A stretch of DNA of 64,000 bases from Eikenella longinqua (GTDB taxonomy: Bacteria; Pseudomonadota; Gammaproteobacteria; Burkholderiales; Neisseriaceae), in contig NZ_LXSL01000011.1 of assembly GCF_001648355.1 (NCBI RefSeq), positions 217,677 through 281,676 on the forward strand, given 5' to 3'. The position numbers and the translations under genes are program-made. Each line of letters opens with the position of its first letter. The first letter of the stretch is position 1. The notes under the pieces were generated by a model. It saw only the letters and a list, made by a program, of their open reading frames with translations. It was not told the DNA's origin and made no database searches. Positions 7,088-15,366 of the stretch are shown piece by piece.

Positions 7088-9661
7088 CTAACTCCCAATC
7101 CGCTCCAGCAGCATCTGCTCCAGCTTGAGCTGGAAGGCGGTGTCGGCCAGCTGCGGGTGGCGGATGAGGAAGCTGTCTTCCACGCGCTCGTCGAAGGTAG
7201 CGATGGCGGCGTAGCTGAGGCTGATGTTGAGCTGCGAGAGCACGTCGGCGATGTCGGCCAACAGGAAGGCGCGGTTGGCGGTGATGATTTCCAGCGTGTA
7301 TTCGCCGGGGTTGTCTTCGGCGGAAAGGGTGATGCGCGGGGCGATGGGCAGGTGGCGCAGGCGGCGGCTCAGCACGCGCGGGGCAGGCTCGGCTGCGGCA
7401 GCGGCGGGCGGCGGGCTGTGCACAAATTGCTCTAAGGCCTGCTGCACACGGCTGCGGATGCGCCGAATATCGCCGGGCAGGCAGTGGGCGGGCAGCTGCA
7501 ACACGAAGGTGTCGAGGATGTATTGATGCGCGGTGATATAGGCGTGGGCGGCGAGGATGCCGAGCTGGTGGCGGCCGAAGAGGCGGCACAGGCCGGCAAA
7601 CAGGCGGTCGCGGTTGGGCATGAGCACCATCACCTGCAAGCCGCCCGCCTCGGGCAATTCGCGGATGTGCGCCTGCGGCGCTTCGGCATCGGCGGCCAAC
7701 AGCGGCAGGTGCCACAAAATAATGTCTGCGCTGTGGCGCACGAAATAGGCCTGCCCCAGCTGCTGCCACAGCCGGCGGCATTCGGCCTCGCCCACGCCTG
7801 TATCGGCCAAGGCCTGCCGCGCCTTCTGCTGGCGGCGGCTCACCGCCATATCGCGGCTGGGCGTTTCGCCGCCGAAATATTGCAGCGCCGAGCGGAACAG
7901 CGATTCGAGCAGACTGGCTTTCCAGGCGTTCCAGATTTTCGGGTTGGTGCCGCGCATATCGGCCACGGTGAGCAGATAAAGCGCGGTGAGCCGCTCGGGC
8001 GTTTGCACTTGGCGGCAGAAGGCGGCCACCACCGCCGGGTCTTGAATATCTTCTTTCTGCGCGGTGAGCGACATCAGCAAGTGGCTGCCCACCAGCCATT
8101 CCAGCAAATCGGCTTCTTCCGCGCTCAAGAAATGGTCGGCGGCAAAGCGGCGCGCGTCTTCCCGCCCCAGCTCGGCATGGTCGCCGCCGCGCCCTTTGGC
8201 GATATCGTGAAACAACGCGGCCAAATAGAGTATCGGCTGGCGCGGAAAGCCGTGCATCAGCGCGCTGGCAAAGGGCAGCTCGTGGCTGTGTGCCTCCAAG
8301 GCCAGGCGGCGCATATTGCGCACCACCATCAGGATATGGTCGTCCACCGGATAAACATGAAACAGATCGTGCTGGAGCAGCCCCACAATCTTGCCCCACT
8401 CGGGCAGATAGCGCGCCAGCACGCCGTAGAGGTTTAAAAAACGCAAAAGGTGGGTGAGCCCGCCGCCGTGGCGGAAGAAGCCCACGAAACGGCGACGGTT
8501 GGCCTCATCGGCATAAAAACGCCCGTTCATTTCCTGCTGTACCGCCTGCCACCAGGCGCGCAGCGTTTCCGGTGCCAGGCCGGAGAGGTCGCTGTGTTGC
8601 TGCCTCAGCTCCAATATTTTAAAAATATGTTGCGGCTCGCGGCGGAACAGGCTTTTATCACGCACGGCGATGAGGTTGTTCACTTGGAAATAGTGCGCAT
8701 CCAAATCGTGCACCACGCGCGGCAGCGGCGAATAAATCCGCCCGCGCAGCATCGGCAGCAGGATGCCGCCCAGCTGTTTCACCGTTTTCACCGCGCGGTA
8801 GAGCAGGTGCATCAGCCGCTCGCTGCGCCGCTGCTTGCTCTCGTCGTCGAAACCCAAGGCCAGCGCCACCTGCGGCTGCAAATCGAAACGCAGCTGCTCC
8901 TGCGGCTTGCCCGCGGCCAAGTGCAGCTCGATGCGGATGCGCGCCAGGCGGCGGTGGCTGCGGCGCAACATGGCCATTTCGGTGCGGGTGAGGATGCGCT
9001 GGCGTGCCAGCTGCTGCAACTGCGGCGCTATGCCCTGCACCCGCGCCAGCCACAGCATGGTGTGGATGTCGCGCAGGCCGCCGGGGCAGGTTTTCAGGTT
9101 GGGCTCCAGGCTGCTGCCCGCCTGCGCTTTAAGATGGCGCTGCTGCAATTCCAAGAGTTTGCCCTCGGCAAAGGCAGCCGGATTGCGCTGGATATCCAAT
9201 TCGCGCCGCAGCCGCTCAAACACTTCCGCGCTGCCGTCGAGCAGGCGCGCTTCCAGCAGCGAAGTGTCGCCGGTTAAATCCTCCGCCGCACCGGCGCACA
9301 GCTCGGCCACGCTGCCGGTTTTCAGCGATGGGCTCAATCCCATATCCCACAATGCTTGCAGCCACGCTTCAATCTTCTGCCGCTGCGCTTCGTTTAATTC
9401 CCCGGCGGCGGCGATGCCCAAATCCACATCGGAAAAGGGATACATTTCACCGCGCCCGAAGCCGCCCAGCGCCATCAAAGCCAGCGGCTCCCGCTCTTGC
9501 AGCGGCAGCATCTGCCGCCACAGCGCCACCACGGTTTGCGACAGCGCGGCGCCGTAGTCGGTAAAAAAACGCTGCGGATTGCGGTGAGCGCGGTAGGCGG
9601 CAATGATTTGCTGCTTGCGCCCGGCCAGCTCCTGCGCCAGAGTGTGCACGGTTTGCGGCAT
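7088..9661 (-). CDS. glnD: Bifunctional [protein-PII] uridylyltransferase/uridylyl-removing enzyme
   Basis: Senses glutamine and adds or removes UMP on PII proteins, setting nitrogen-assimilation status. The 857 aa match the family (about 850-890). Domains in order: nucleotidyltransferase with GGFGRGEMYPFSDVD at residues 67-81; the GlnD helical linker; an HD hydrolase domain with FHDIAKGRGGDH near residue 483; and two C-terminal ACT domains (about 665-740 and 785-857) that bind glutamine. Start MPQTVHTL at 9661. No glnB or glnK is in the window. The upstream region carries a 36-bp direct repeat described separately. Confidence 0.96.
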   Translation of the reverse strand: MPQTVHTLAQELAGRKQQIIAAYRAHRNPQRFFTDYGAALSQTVVALWRQMLPLQEREPLALMALGGFGRGEMYPFSDVDLGIAAAGELNEAQRQKIEAWLQALWDMGLSPSLKTGSVAELCAGAAEDLTGDTSLLEARLLDGSAEVFERLRRELDIQRNPAAFAEGKLLELQQRHLKAQAGSSLEPNLKTCPGGLRDIHTMLWLARVQGIAPQLQQLARQRILTRTEMAMLRRSHRRLARIRIELHLAAGKPQEQLRFDLQPQVALALGFDDESKQRRSERLMHLLYRAVKTVKQLGGILLPMLRGRIYSPLPRVVHDLDAHYFQVNNLIAVRDKSLFRREPQHIFKILELRQQHSDLSGLAPETLRAWWQAVQQEMNGRFYADEANRRRFVGFFRHGGGLTHLLRFLNLYGVLARYLPEWGKIVGLLQHDLFHVYPVDDHILMVVRNMRRLALEAHSHELPFASALMHGFPRQPILYLAALFHDIAKGRGGDHAELGREDARRFAADHFLSAEEADLLEWLVGSHLLMSLTAQKEDIQDPAVVAAFCRQVQTPERLTALYLLTVADMRGTNPKIWNAWKASLLESLFRSALQYFGGETPSRDMAVSRRQQKARQALADTGVGEAECRRLWQQLGQAYFVRHSADIILWHLPLLAADAEAPQAHIRELPEAGGLQVMVLMPNRDRLFAGLCRLFGRHQLGILAAHAYITAHQYILDTFVLQLPAHCLPGDIRRIRSRVQQALEQFVHSPPPAAAAAEPAPRVLSRRLRHLPIAPRITLSAEDNPGEYTLEIITANRAFLLADIADVLSQLNISLSYAAIATFDERVEDSFLIRHPQLADTAFQLKLEQMLLERIGS

Positions 9662-9698
9662 GGTGGGTTTCCTGGGTTTGTGTGATGGGATGAAGGGA

Positions 9699-9800
9699 AG
9701 GATTGTATCGCGCGGGAAGGCTGCCCTCCAAGCTTTCTCTGCATCGGTGGCGGAATCAACCCCTAGGATTGTATCGCGCGGGAAGGCTGCCCTCCAAGCT
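9699..9800. repeat. 36-bp perfect direct repeat with 30-bp spacer
   Basis: Two identical 36-bp copies (9699-9734 and 9765-9800), each beginning AGGATTGTATCGCGCGGG, are separated by 30 bp. The repeat has an internal dyad GGAAGG-CTG-CCCTCC with one mismatch. These dimensions equal a minimal type II CRISPR repeat-spacer-repeat unit, but no cas gene or longer array is in the window. A 66-bp tandem duplication in the glnD 5' region is the plainer reading. Confidence 0.6.
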
Positions 9801-9825
9801 AAGAAAGGCTACCTGAAAATCAAAA

Positions 9826-9868
9826 AGGCTACCTGAAAAAATGGAAAATGATTTTTCAGGTAGCCTCT
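9826..9868. terminator. DUS pair between glnD and the mutT fusion
   Basis: Inverted eikDUS in the shared upstream region of the divergent glnD and mutT genes. As neither gene ends here, it may block antisense read-through or simply be a DUS pair. Confidence 0.35.
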
Positions 9869-9956
9869 TACAGGAACATCATTGCCCCGCCGCCGTTGCC
9901 CGCCGCCGCCCGCTCCAGTAAACTGCCCGCCTCTGCCATCCTTCCCTGCCGCCGCC

Positions 9957-11045
9957 ATGCCCAGCCCCCTTAATCTCCGCAACGGAATCATCACTTTCGA
10001 CCATTTCTCCTGGCTGCTGGAACACGCCGATGAAGACCCAAGCAGCCTGCTTTTGGGCGAAGACCTGCTGCAAATCAGCTTCTTCGGCGGGCAATACCTG
10101 CTCGATGTGGGCTGGTATGCCGCGGCCGCGCCGCAGGGGCGGTTTACCGTGCTGCTGGTGGGCAATCAGGATTGGGAGCGCCCGCTGCGCCGCCTGCACA
10201 CCCACCAAATCGCCCGCCTGCCCGAGCTGATCAACGGCTGCATCGATTGGCTGCACCAACATTGCGCCGATACCCGCCCGCTGCTGCACGTGGTGGCCGG
10301 CATTGTGTATAACGCGCGCGGCGAGGTGCTGCTCAGTTCGCGCCCCGAGGGCAAGACCTATGCGGGCTATTGGGAATTTGCCGGCGGCAAGGTGGAGCCG
10401 GGCGAGGGCGACACCGACGCGCTGCGGCGCGAGCTGGCGGAAGAGCTGGGCATCCGCATCCACACCGCCGTGCCGTGGCTCACCAAAATCTACAGCTATG
10501 AGCACGCCCGCGTGCGGCTGCGTTTTTTCCGCGTGCCGGCAAACGGCTGGCACGGGCAGTTGCAGGCGCGTGAAGGCCAGCAATGGCGCTGGCAAAAGCC
10601 GGGGTGCTACACGGTGTCGCCCATGCTGCCGGCCAATGCGGCTTTGTTGAACGCGCTGGCGGTGCCCACGGCGTTTTCAGGTAGCCTGCATGCGGGTTTG
10701 CGCTCGGCAGACGGCGCTTTTTGCGTGTTGCCGCCCGATGCGCCCCACCCGCCGCCGGGCAGCCGCCTGCTGTCTAGCCTGGCCGACTTGGCCGCCGCTG
10801 CGCCGCGCGGGGTGCGCCGCTGGCCGCTGGTGCGCTCGGCGCGGGAAGTGGCGCTGGCGTCGGGAGCCAGGGCCGAAGCGGCGGTGTGGCCGGTGGGCGA
10901 CGAGGCGGCAGCGGAACAGGCGTGCGCGGCCTTGGCCGAGGGCGTGGCGCTGCCGCTGGTGCTGCTGCCTTCCGATGCGGCGCTGGCGGCGCGTTATGCC
11001 GAACGCTGGCTGGCGGCGGGGGCGCATGCGGTGGTGCGGGGGTGA
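9957..11045 (+). CDS. mutT: MutT-type Nudix hydrolase with extra N- and C-terminal domains
   Basis: 362 aa, nearly three times E. coli MutT. Residues 1-105 (NGIITFDHFSWLLEHADEDP and on to about Cys103) form a domain I do not recognise. Residues 109-236 are the Nudix domain, with a complete Nudix box: G144, E150, R158, E159, E162, E163, G165. HVVAG, YWEFAGGKVE and YEHARVRL are as in 8-oxo-dGTP diphosphatases. An eikDUS encodes FSGSL at 240-244. Residues 245-362 are an Ala-rich extension ending AGAHAVVRG. This resembles a shortened thiamine-phosphate-synthase-like tail, as in known MutT-ThiE fusions, though ThiE catalytic residues are not evident. ATG 9957 is preferred over in-frame ATG 9882, which would overlap a DUS. 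Sanitising oxidised nucleotides is the likely role. Confidence 0.88.
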   Translation: MPSPLNLRNGIITFDHFSWLLEHADEDPSSLLLGEDLLQISFFGGQYLLDVGWYAAAAPQGRFTVLLVGNQDWERPLRRLHTHQIARLPELINGCIDWLHQHCADTRPLLHVVAGIVYNARGEVLLSSRPEGKTYAGYWEFAGGKVEPGEGDTDALRRELAEELGIRIHTAVPWLTKIYSYEHARVRLRFFRVPANGWHGQLQAREGQQWRWQKPGCYTVSPMLPANAALLNALAVPTAFSGSLHAGLRSADGAFCVLPPDAPHPPPGSRLLSSLADLAAAAPRGVRRWPLVRSAREVALASGARAEAAVWPVGDEAAAEQACAALAEGVALPLVLLPSDAALAARYAERWLAAGAHAVVRG

Positions 11046-11118
11046 GAAACTGGATTTCAGGTAGCCTTTGCCGCGTGGCTGAAGGCTACCTGAAAAACCA
11101 GAATGAAAGGTTAAACAG

Positions 11119-11574
11119 ATGTGGAACAAGCTTAATCCGTATTGGAAAGATATTTTGATTGCCTTGGTGCTGTATCTGCCGCTAGCGGCATATATACTGT
11201 ATCGCCCGCCCACGTTTGGGTTGTTTCCTTTACCTTTCATTCAGTCTAGCCCTCTACTCATCCCCACCCTGCTGGCTTGGCTGTGCAGCTGGAAGATGTC
11301 GAGCGTCCGGCCGTATTTTGCGTCGGGCATTTCGCTGGCCATAAACTTGGGGATATGGATGTATTGGCTGGCAGTGCTCGTGTTTGGTAACGATGAATTA
11401 TGGTTTCTATATTGGTTCTCGACACCGGCTTTGATTATCGGCTTTATCGTGGCCTTGATATGGCAAGTGGAAGTGGAAGCCGATGAATGGGCAGCGTTTC
11501 GGGCGGGTTTTCTCGGCAGTTTTGTGCCGTTTTTACTGGCTCCTCTTGTATTGATACTTTTCGAGTTTAGATAA
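11119..11574 (+). CDS. Hypothetical inner-membrane protein
   Basis: 151 aa, not recognised. There are about four hydrophobic segments: residues 12-28, 44-58, about 70-90 and 97-113, and a final helix at 129-148 (FVPFLLAPLVLILF). It is richer in A+T and in Trp/Tyr/Phe than its neighbours, a hint of different ancestry. AAAGG sits 12 nt upstream of the ATG. It lies between the mutT fusion and a periplasmic-type protein on the same strand. Confidence 0.6.
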   Translation: MWNKLNPYWKDILIALVLYLPLAAYILYRPPTFGLFPLPFIQSSPLLIPTLLAWLCSWKMSSVRPYFASGISLAINLGIWMYWLAVLVFGNDELWFLYWFSTPALIIGFIVALIWQVEVEADEWAAFRAGFLGSFVPFLLAPLVLILFEFR

Positions 11575-11603
11575 TCCGCCCAAACTTTTTCAGGTAGCCT
11601 CTT

Positions 11604-12035
11604 ATGCCCCTCTCTCCACGCACCAAAACCTTGCTCGCCCTCGCCGCGCTGCTGGCGCTGGCAGGCGGCCATTTTGCCGCGCGCCAGTGGCGTGCCGCGC
11701 AACAGCCTGCCGCAGCCGCCACACCGCAGGCCTGCCAGCCGCGCCAGGGCTGCACCCTGCCCAACGGCAGCCGCATCCGTTTTGCCGCCGCGCTGCGCGA
11801 ACCGTTTGATATTGAATTGGCAAACGTGCCGCCCGAAGTGCAGCGGGTGGAAGTGAGCTTCAGCATGGCAAACATGGATATGGGCTTCAACCGCTACCCG
11901 CTCGCCCGCCAGCCAAACGGCTCTTGGCTGGCCGCGCAAATCCGCCTGCCGGTGTGCACCGACCGGCGCCACGATTACTTAGCCGACGTGCGCATCGGCG
12001 AACAGGTTTTTCAGGTAGCCTTTGAAGCGCAATAG
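11604..12035 (+). CDS. Membrane-anchored protein with FixH/YtkA-like segment
   Basis: 143 aa. The N-terminal hydrophobic segment (residues 9-22) is a signal anchor or uncleaved signal. An Ala/Gln-rich spacer follows, then a small beta domain with three Cys (ACQPRQGC and VCTDR). The stretch FSMANMDMGFNRY recalls the Met-rich loop of FixH/YtkA-like domains, which bind or chaperone metals; this is inference from a short motif. The last residues FQVAFEA are encoded by an eikDUS. A DUS also occupies the space just before the ATG, so no Shine-Dalgarno is visible. Confidence 0.65.
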   Translation: MPLSPRTKTLLALAALLALAGGHFAARQWRAAQQPAAAATPQACQPRQGCTLPNGSRIRFAAALREPFDIELANVPPEVQRVEVSFSMANMDMGFNRYPLARQPNGSWLAAQIRLPVCTDRRHDYLADVRIGEQVFQVAFEAQ

Positions 12036-12079
12036 CCGAAACACTGCTTCCTTTTCCCACACCCAAACACCACACACCC

Positions 12080-13246
12080 ATGCCCCTACTGCAAGCCCCA
12101 GCCCTCAGCGCCCCGCCGCCCCTCTCGCTCTATATCCACATCCCCTGGTGCATCCAAAAATGCCCCTATTGCGACTTCAATTCCCACCGCCTCAAGCCCG
12201 ACACCAGCGAAGCCGCCTACATCGACGCCCTGCTCGCCGACCTGCAACACGAGCTGCCCCATATTTGGGGCCGCCCCGTGGAAACCATCTTCATCGGCGG
12301 CGGCACCCCCAGCGTGTTTTCCGCCGAGAGCATCAACCGCCTGCTCGGCGGCGTGCGCGCCCTCGTGCGCCTGCTGCCCGACGCCGAAATCACCCTCGAA
12401 GCCAACCCCGGCACCTTCGAGCAGGCGCGCTTCCAAGGCTACGCCGAAGCCGGCGTCAACCGCCTCTCGCTCGGCATCCAAAGCTTCAACGATGCCAAGC
12501 TCAAAGCCCTCGGCCGCATCCACAACGGCAGCGAAGCCCGCGCCGCCATCGAAGCCGCCCTCGCCATCTTCCCCCGCGTGAACACCGACATCATGTATGC
12601 CCTGCCCCGCCAAACCCCCGCAGAAGCCCGGCAAGACATCCAAAGCGCCATCGATTCCGGCGTATCCCACATCAGCGCCTACCACCTCACCATGGAGCCC
12701 AACACCCCCTTCGGCCGCACCCCGCCCCCCGGCATCCCCGAAGAAGACGCCGCCTACGACATCGAACAAGCCGTACACCAAGCCCTGCTCGCCGCCGGCT
12801 TTGCACACTACGAAACCAGCGCCTTCGCCCGAGCCAATCAACAATGCCGCCACAACCTCAACTACTGGCAGTTCGGCGACTACATCGGCATCGGCGCCGG
12901 CGCCCACGGCAAAATCAGCAGCCACAGCGGCATCATCCGCACCACCCGCGCCCGCCACCCCCGCAGCTACCTCGCCGCCATGCAGGACAACCCCGCCGAA
13001 GCCATCGAACGTTTTCAGGTAGCCCCCGGCGAGCTGCCTTTCGAATTCATGCTCAACGCCATGCGCCTCACCCAAGGCGTGCCCACCCACCTCTTCACCG
13101 AGCGCACCGGCCTTTCCCTCGCCGCCATCGCCCGCCCCCTGCAAAGCGCCGTCCGGCTCGGCCTCATCGACCCCAGCCCCGCCCTCCTGCGCCCCACCGA
13201 ACGCGGCCAGCGCTACCTAAACGACCTGCTGCAACTGTTCTTGTAA
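12080..13246 (+). CDS. hemW: Radical SAM heme chaperone HemW
   Basis: Radical-SAM protein of 388 aa that binds heme and is thought to deliver it to respiratory enzymes; formerly called oxygen-independent coproporphyrinogen oxidase-like. The cluster motif is C24-x3-C28-x2-C31 (CIQKCPYC), giving the [4Fe-4S] site. IFIGGGTPS and SLGIQSF are core motifs. It lacks the extra N-terminal segment of true HemN. The C-terminal HemN domain is present. An eikDUS at 13012 encodes FQVAP inside a linker before this domain. Confidence 0.93.
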   Translation: MPLLQAPALSAPPPLSLYIHIPWCIQKCPYCDFNSHRLKPDTSEAAYIDALLADLQHELPHIWGRPVETIFIGGGTPSVFSAESINRLLGGVRALVRLLPDAEITLEANPGTFEQARFQGYAEAGVNRLSLGIQSFNDAKLKALGRIHNGSEARAAIEAALAIFPRVNTDIMYALPRQTPAEARQDIQSAIDSGVSHISAYHLTMEPNTPFGRTPPPGIPEEDAAYDIEQAVHQALLAAGFAHYETSAFARANQQCRHNLNYWQFGDYIGIGAGAHGKISSHSGIIRTTRARHPRSYLAAMQDNPAEAIERFQVAPGELPFEFMLNAMRLTQGVPTHLFTERTGLSLAAIARPLQSAVRLGLIDPSPALLRPTERGQRYLNDLLQLFL

Positions 13247-13268
13247 ACACCAGCCCCAAGCACAAAAA

Positions 13269-13296
13269 AGGCTACCTGAAAATTTTCAGGTAGCCT
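13269..13296. terminator. Bidirectional DUS-palindrome terminator, hemW/uspA
   Basis: Perfect 28-bp palindrome made of two facing eikDUS joined by AATT, between convergent genes, with A-run and T-run on its sides. Confidence 0.75.
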
Positions 13297-13321
13297 TTAA
13301 TCCTGCCTCCAGCCTAAGCGT

Positions 13322-13786
13322 TTAAGCCTCGCGGCGGATAATCAGCAGCGGCAGGCGGGTTTCGCGCATCACGGTTTCAGCAAAGCTGCCCATCAGAAGG
13401 TGCATCAGGCCGGTGCGGCCGTGCGTGCCCAGCACCAAGAGGTCGGCCTTCTGCTCGGTGGCGTATTCCACCAGGCTCTTGGCCATGTCGCGCGCGTTTT
13501 TGCTGATCACCAGCAAATGGCGGCCGATTTGCGCGTTTTCGCCCAGTATGCCGCGTGCCTGCTTGATGGCGGCATCCAAAATGGCGTTGCCCTGCTCGGT
13601 GGCGGCGGTTTCGTAGTTTTCATACTGCAAAAACTCAGGCGCCACAGTGGCCACGTATTCGGCCGGATTGGCCACGTGCACCAGCGTGAGCGCCGCGCCG
13701 GTGGCCTGCGCCAGCCCGCAGGCCTGTTTGAGCGCATGCTGCGAAGTGCGGCTGCCGTCTACTGCAATTACGATCTGTTTGTACAT
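13322..13786 (-). CDS. Universal stress protein UspA family
   Basis: 154-aa cytoplasmic protein with one Usp domain. The N-terminal MYKQIVIAVDGS and the C-terminal GTHGRTGLMHLLMGS form the ATP-binding type signature (G-2x-G-9x-G(S/T)). Start ATG 13786 is fixed by AGGAG 8 nt upstream; a longer frame to 13834 lacks family similarity. It is transcribed away from tcdA. Confidence 0.9.
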   Translation of the reverse strand: MYKQIVIAVDGSRTSQHALKQACGLAQATGAALTLVHVANPAEYVATVAPEFLQYENYETAATEQGNAILDAAIKQARGILGENAQIGRHLLVISKNARDMAKSLVEYATEQKADLLVLGTHGRTGLMHLLMGSFAETVMRETRLPLLIIRREA

Positions 13787-13871
13787 AATTTTCTCCTGAG
13801 TGAACGATGTTCCAATGCCTCCGCACAGGGGCAACAGCCGCCGGACGGGTCTCTTCCTGATACGTTTACAG

Positions 13872-13877
13872 TATAAT
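13872..13877 (+). promoter_or_regulatory. -10 box for tcdA
   Basis: TATAAT in the divergent uspA/tcdA gap, 50 bp before the tcdA ATG. No convincing -35 at 16-18 bp. Confidence 0.4.
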
Positions 13878-13926
13878 ACCGAAGTGCCGAATGTGCCATT
13901 TTTTCCGATTGTTTTTGCTCAAACCA

Positions 13927-14703
13927 ATGACAGATTTTTCTCCAAGCAACCGCCGCTTCGGCGGCATTTCCCGCCTCTACGGCGCCGCCGCGCTGCAACA
14001 ATTTGCCACTTCGCACGTGTGCGTGGTGGGCGTGGGCGGCGTGGGCTCGTGGGCGGTGGAAGCGCTGGCGCGCAGCGGCGTGGGCCGGCTCACGCTGATT
14101 GATTTGGACAACGTGGCCGAATCCAACACCAACCGCCAGCTCCACGCCCTCACCGATAATTTCGGCCTGCCCAAGGTCACCGCGCTGCACCGGCGCATCC
14201 TGCAAATCAACCCAGCCTGCACCGTGCGCGAAATCGAAGATTTTGTGGACGCGGAAAACGTGGGCACGCTCTTTGCCGAGCCGTTTGACTTTGTGATCGA
14301 CGCCATCGACCAAGTGCGCGTGAAGGCCGCCATGGCCGCACATTTTGTGGCGCAGAAGCAGCCGTTTATCGTATCCGGCGGCGCGGGCGGCCAGCGCGAC
14401 CCCGCCCTCATCCGCCGCGCCGACCTCGCCCGCACCACCCACGACCCGCTGCTGGCCAACCTGCGCTACACCTTGCGCCGCCGCCACGGCTTCCCGCGCG
14501 ACCCCAAAACGCGCATGAAAGTGAGCTGCGTGTATTCCGAAGAAAACGTTGCCCCGCCGCAAACCGGCGCCGCCTGCGAGGCCGATGCCGCGCCGCAGGG
14601 CCTATCCTGCGCGGGCTACGGCGCCAGCATGCTGGTTACCGCTGCCTTCGGCCTGTTTTGCGCGCAGGCGGCGATTGAGCACTTAGCCGCCCAAGCCAAA
14701 TAA
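13927..14703 (+). CDS. tcdA: tRNA threonylcarbamoyladenosine dehydratase
   Basis: E1-like enzyme (CsdL/TcdA) that uses ATP to cyclise t6A37 to ct6A in ANN-decoding tRNAs. 258 aa from MTDFSPSNRRFGG, the typical start. The nucleotide-binding motif GVGGVGSW is at residues 36-43, with LIDLDNVAESNTNRQ and DAIDQVRVK as family signatures. The C-terminal SCAGYGASMLVTAAFG segment is conserved. An earlier in-frame ATG at 13891 adds 12 non-conserved residues. The sulfur acceptor CsdE is not in the window. Confidence 0.93.
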   Translation: MTDFSPSNRRFGGISRLYGAAALQQFATSHVCVVGVGGVGSWAVEALARSGVGRLTLIDLDNVAESNTNRQLHALTDNFGLPKVTALHRRILQINPACTVREIEDFVDAENVGTLFAEPFDFVIDAIDQVRVKAAMAAHFVAQKQPFIVSGGAGGQRDPALIRRADLARTTHDPLLANLRYTLRRRHGFPRDPKTRMKVSCVYSEENVAPPQTGAACEADAAPQGLSCAGYGASMLVTAAFGLFCAQAAIEHLAAQAK

Positions 14704-14725
14704 CTGCTTATTCCAAAGGAAAACC

Positions 14726-15199
14726 ATGTCTCCCATCGAACTGAAAGCCCTGCGCCTCAACCTGAACCTCACTGCCGCCGAAGCCGGCCAAACCCTCGTG
14801 CCGAATGTGCACTTTCCCCACGGCGCCACCGCCGCAGAATGGGAAAGCTGGGAAGCCGGCGAGGCCGCCATCCCGCTGCACGTGGTGGCCGCCGTGGAAA
14901 CCCGCCTCAACCAAAAATACCAGGCCATCGACGACTACGCCGAGCAAATCGCCCGCCAGGCCGAAGGCGGCGAGCCCACCATCGCCTTGTGGTATCCCGA
15001 CGAACGAGCCTGCATCGGCATTGCCGACTGGCGCATCAGTCAGAGCGTGGCCGGCGAAGTGGCCGCCATGGGCGGGCGCGTGGTACTGTTTAACGCCGAA
15101 GCCTACCGCGCCTGGCGCGAGCAGCACGGCCACGCCGCCGACACCCCCGCCAACCGCCAGCGCTGGGCGCAAGAGCAGTTTGCCGCGAGCCGGGGATAA
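14726..15199 (+). CDS. YdiL-like (DUF1870) HTH protein
   Basis: 157 aa. N-terminal ELKALRLNLNLTAAEAG and WESWEAGEAAIP match the helix-turn-helix of the YdiL/DUF1870 family; the later DWRISQSVAGEVAA matches the conserved C-terminal motif of E. coli YdiL (WKIYQSVAAELYA). Members include the Aca2 repressors found beside anti-CRISPR genes, so DNA binding is plausible. It follows tcdA by 22 bp with its own AAAGGAAAA site, so the two probably share a transcript. It is about 40 residues longer than YdiL, with a Pro/Asp segment at 77-90 and a C-terminal extension. Confidence 0.72.
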   Translation: MSPIELKALRLNLNLTAAEAGQTLVPNVHFPHGATAAEWESWEAGEAAIPLHVVAAVETRLNQKYQAIDDYAEQIARQAEGGEPTIALWYPDERACIGIADWRISQSVAGEVAAMGGRVVLFNAEAYRAWREQHGHAADTPANRQRWAQEQFAASRG

Positions 15200-15366
15200 T
15201 CCGGTTATCCGCAAGCAATCAAGGCTACCTGAAAACTTCGCTTTCTGCGGAAGCGTCGTTCCAGGTAGCCTTTTATTGCTGATGAACGGTGTGGACAGCA
15301 TTTTCAGGTAGCCTTTTCTGCATCCCTTCTGGCTACCTGAAAAATATTTGGCACGGATATTGCCGC

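Noticed and set aside
9699..9800. Calling the glnD repeat a CRISPR array
   Set aside because: Only two repeats and no cas gene; listed as a repeat and a question, not as CRISPR.
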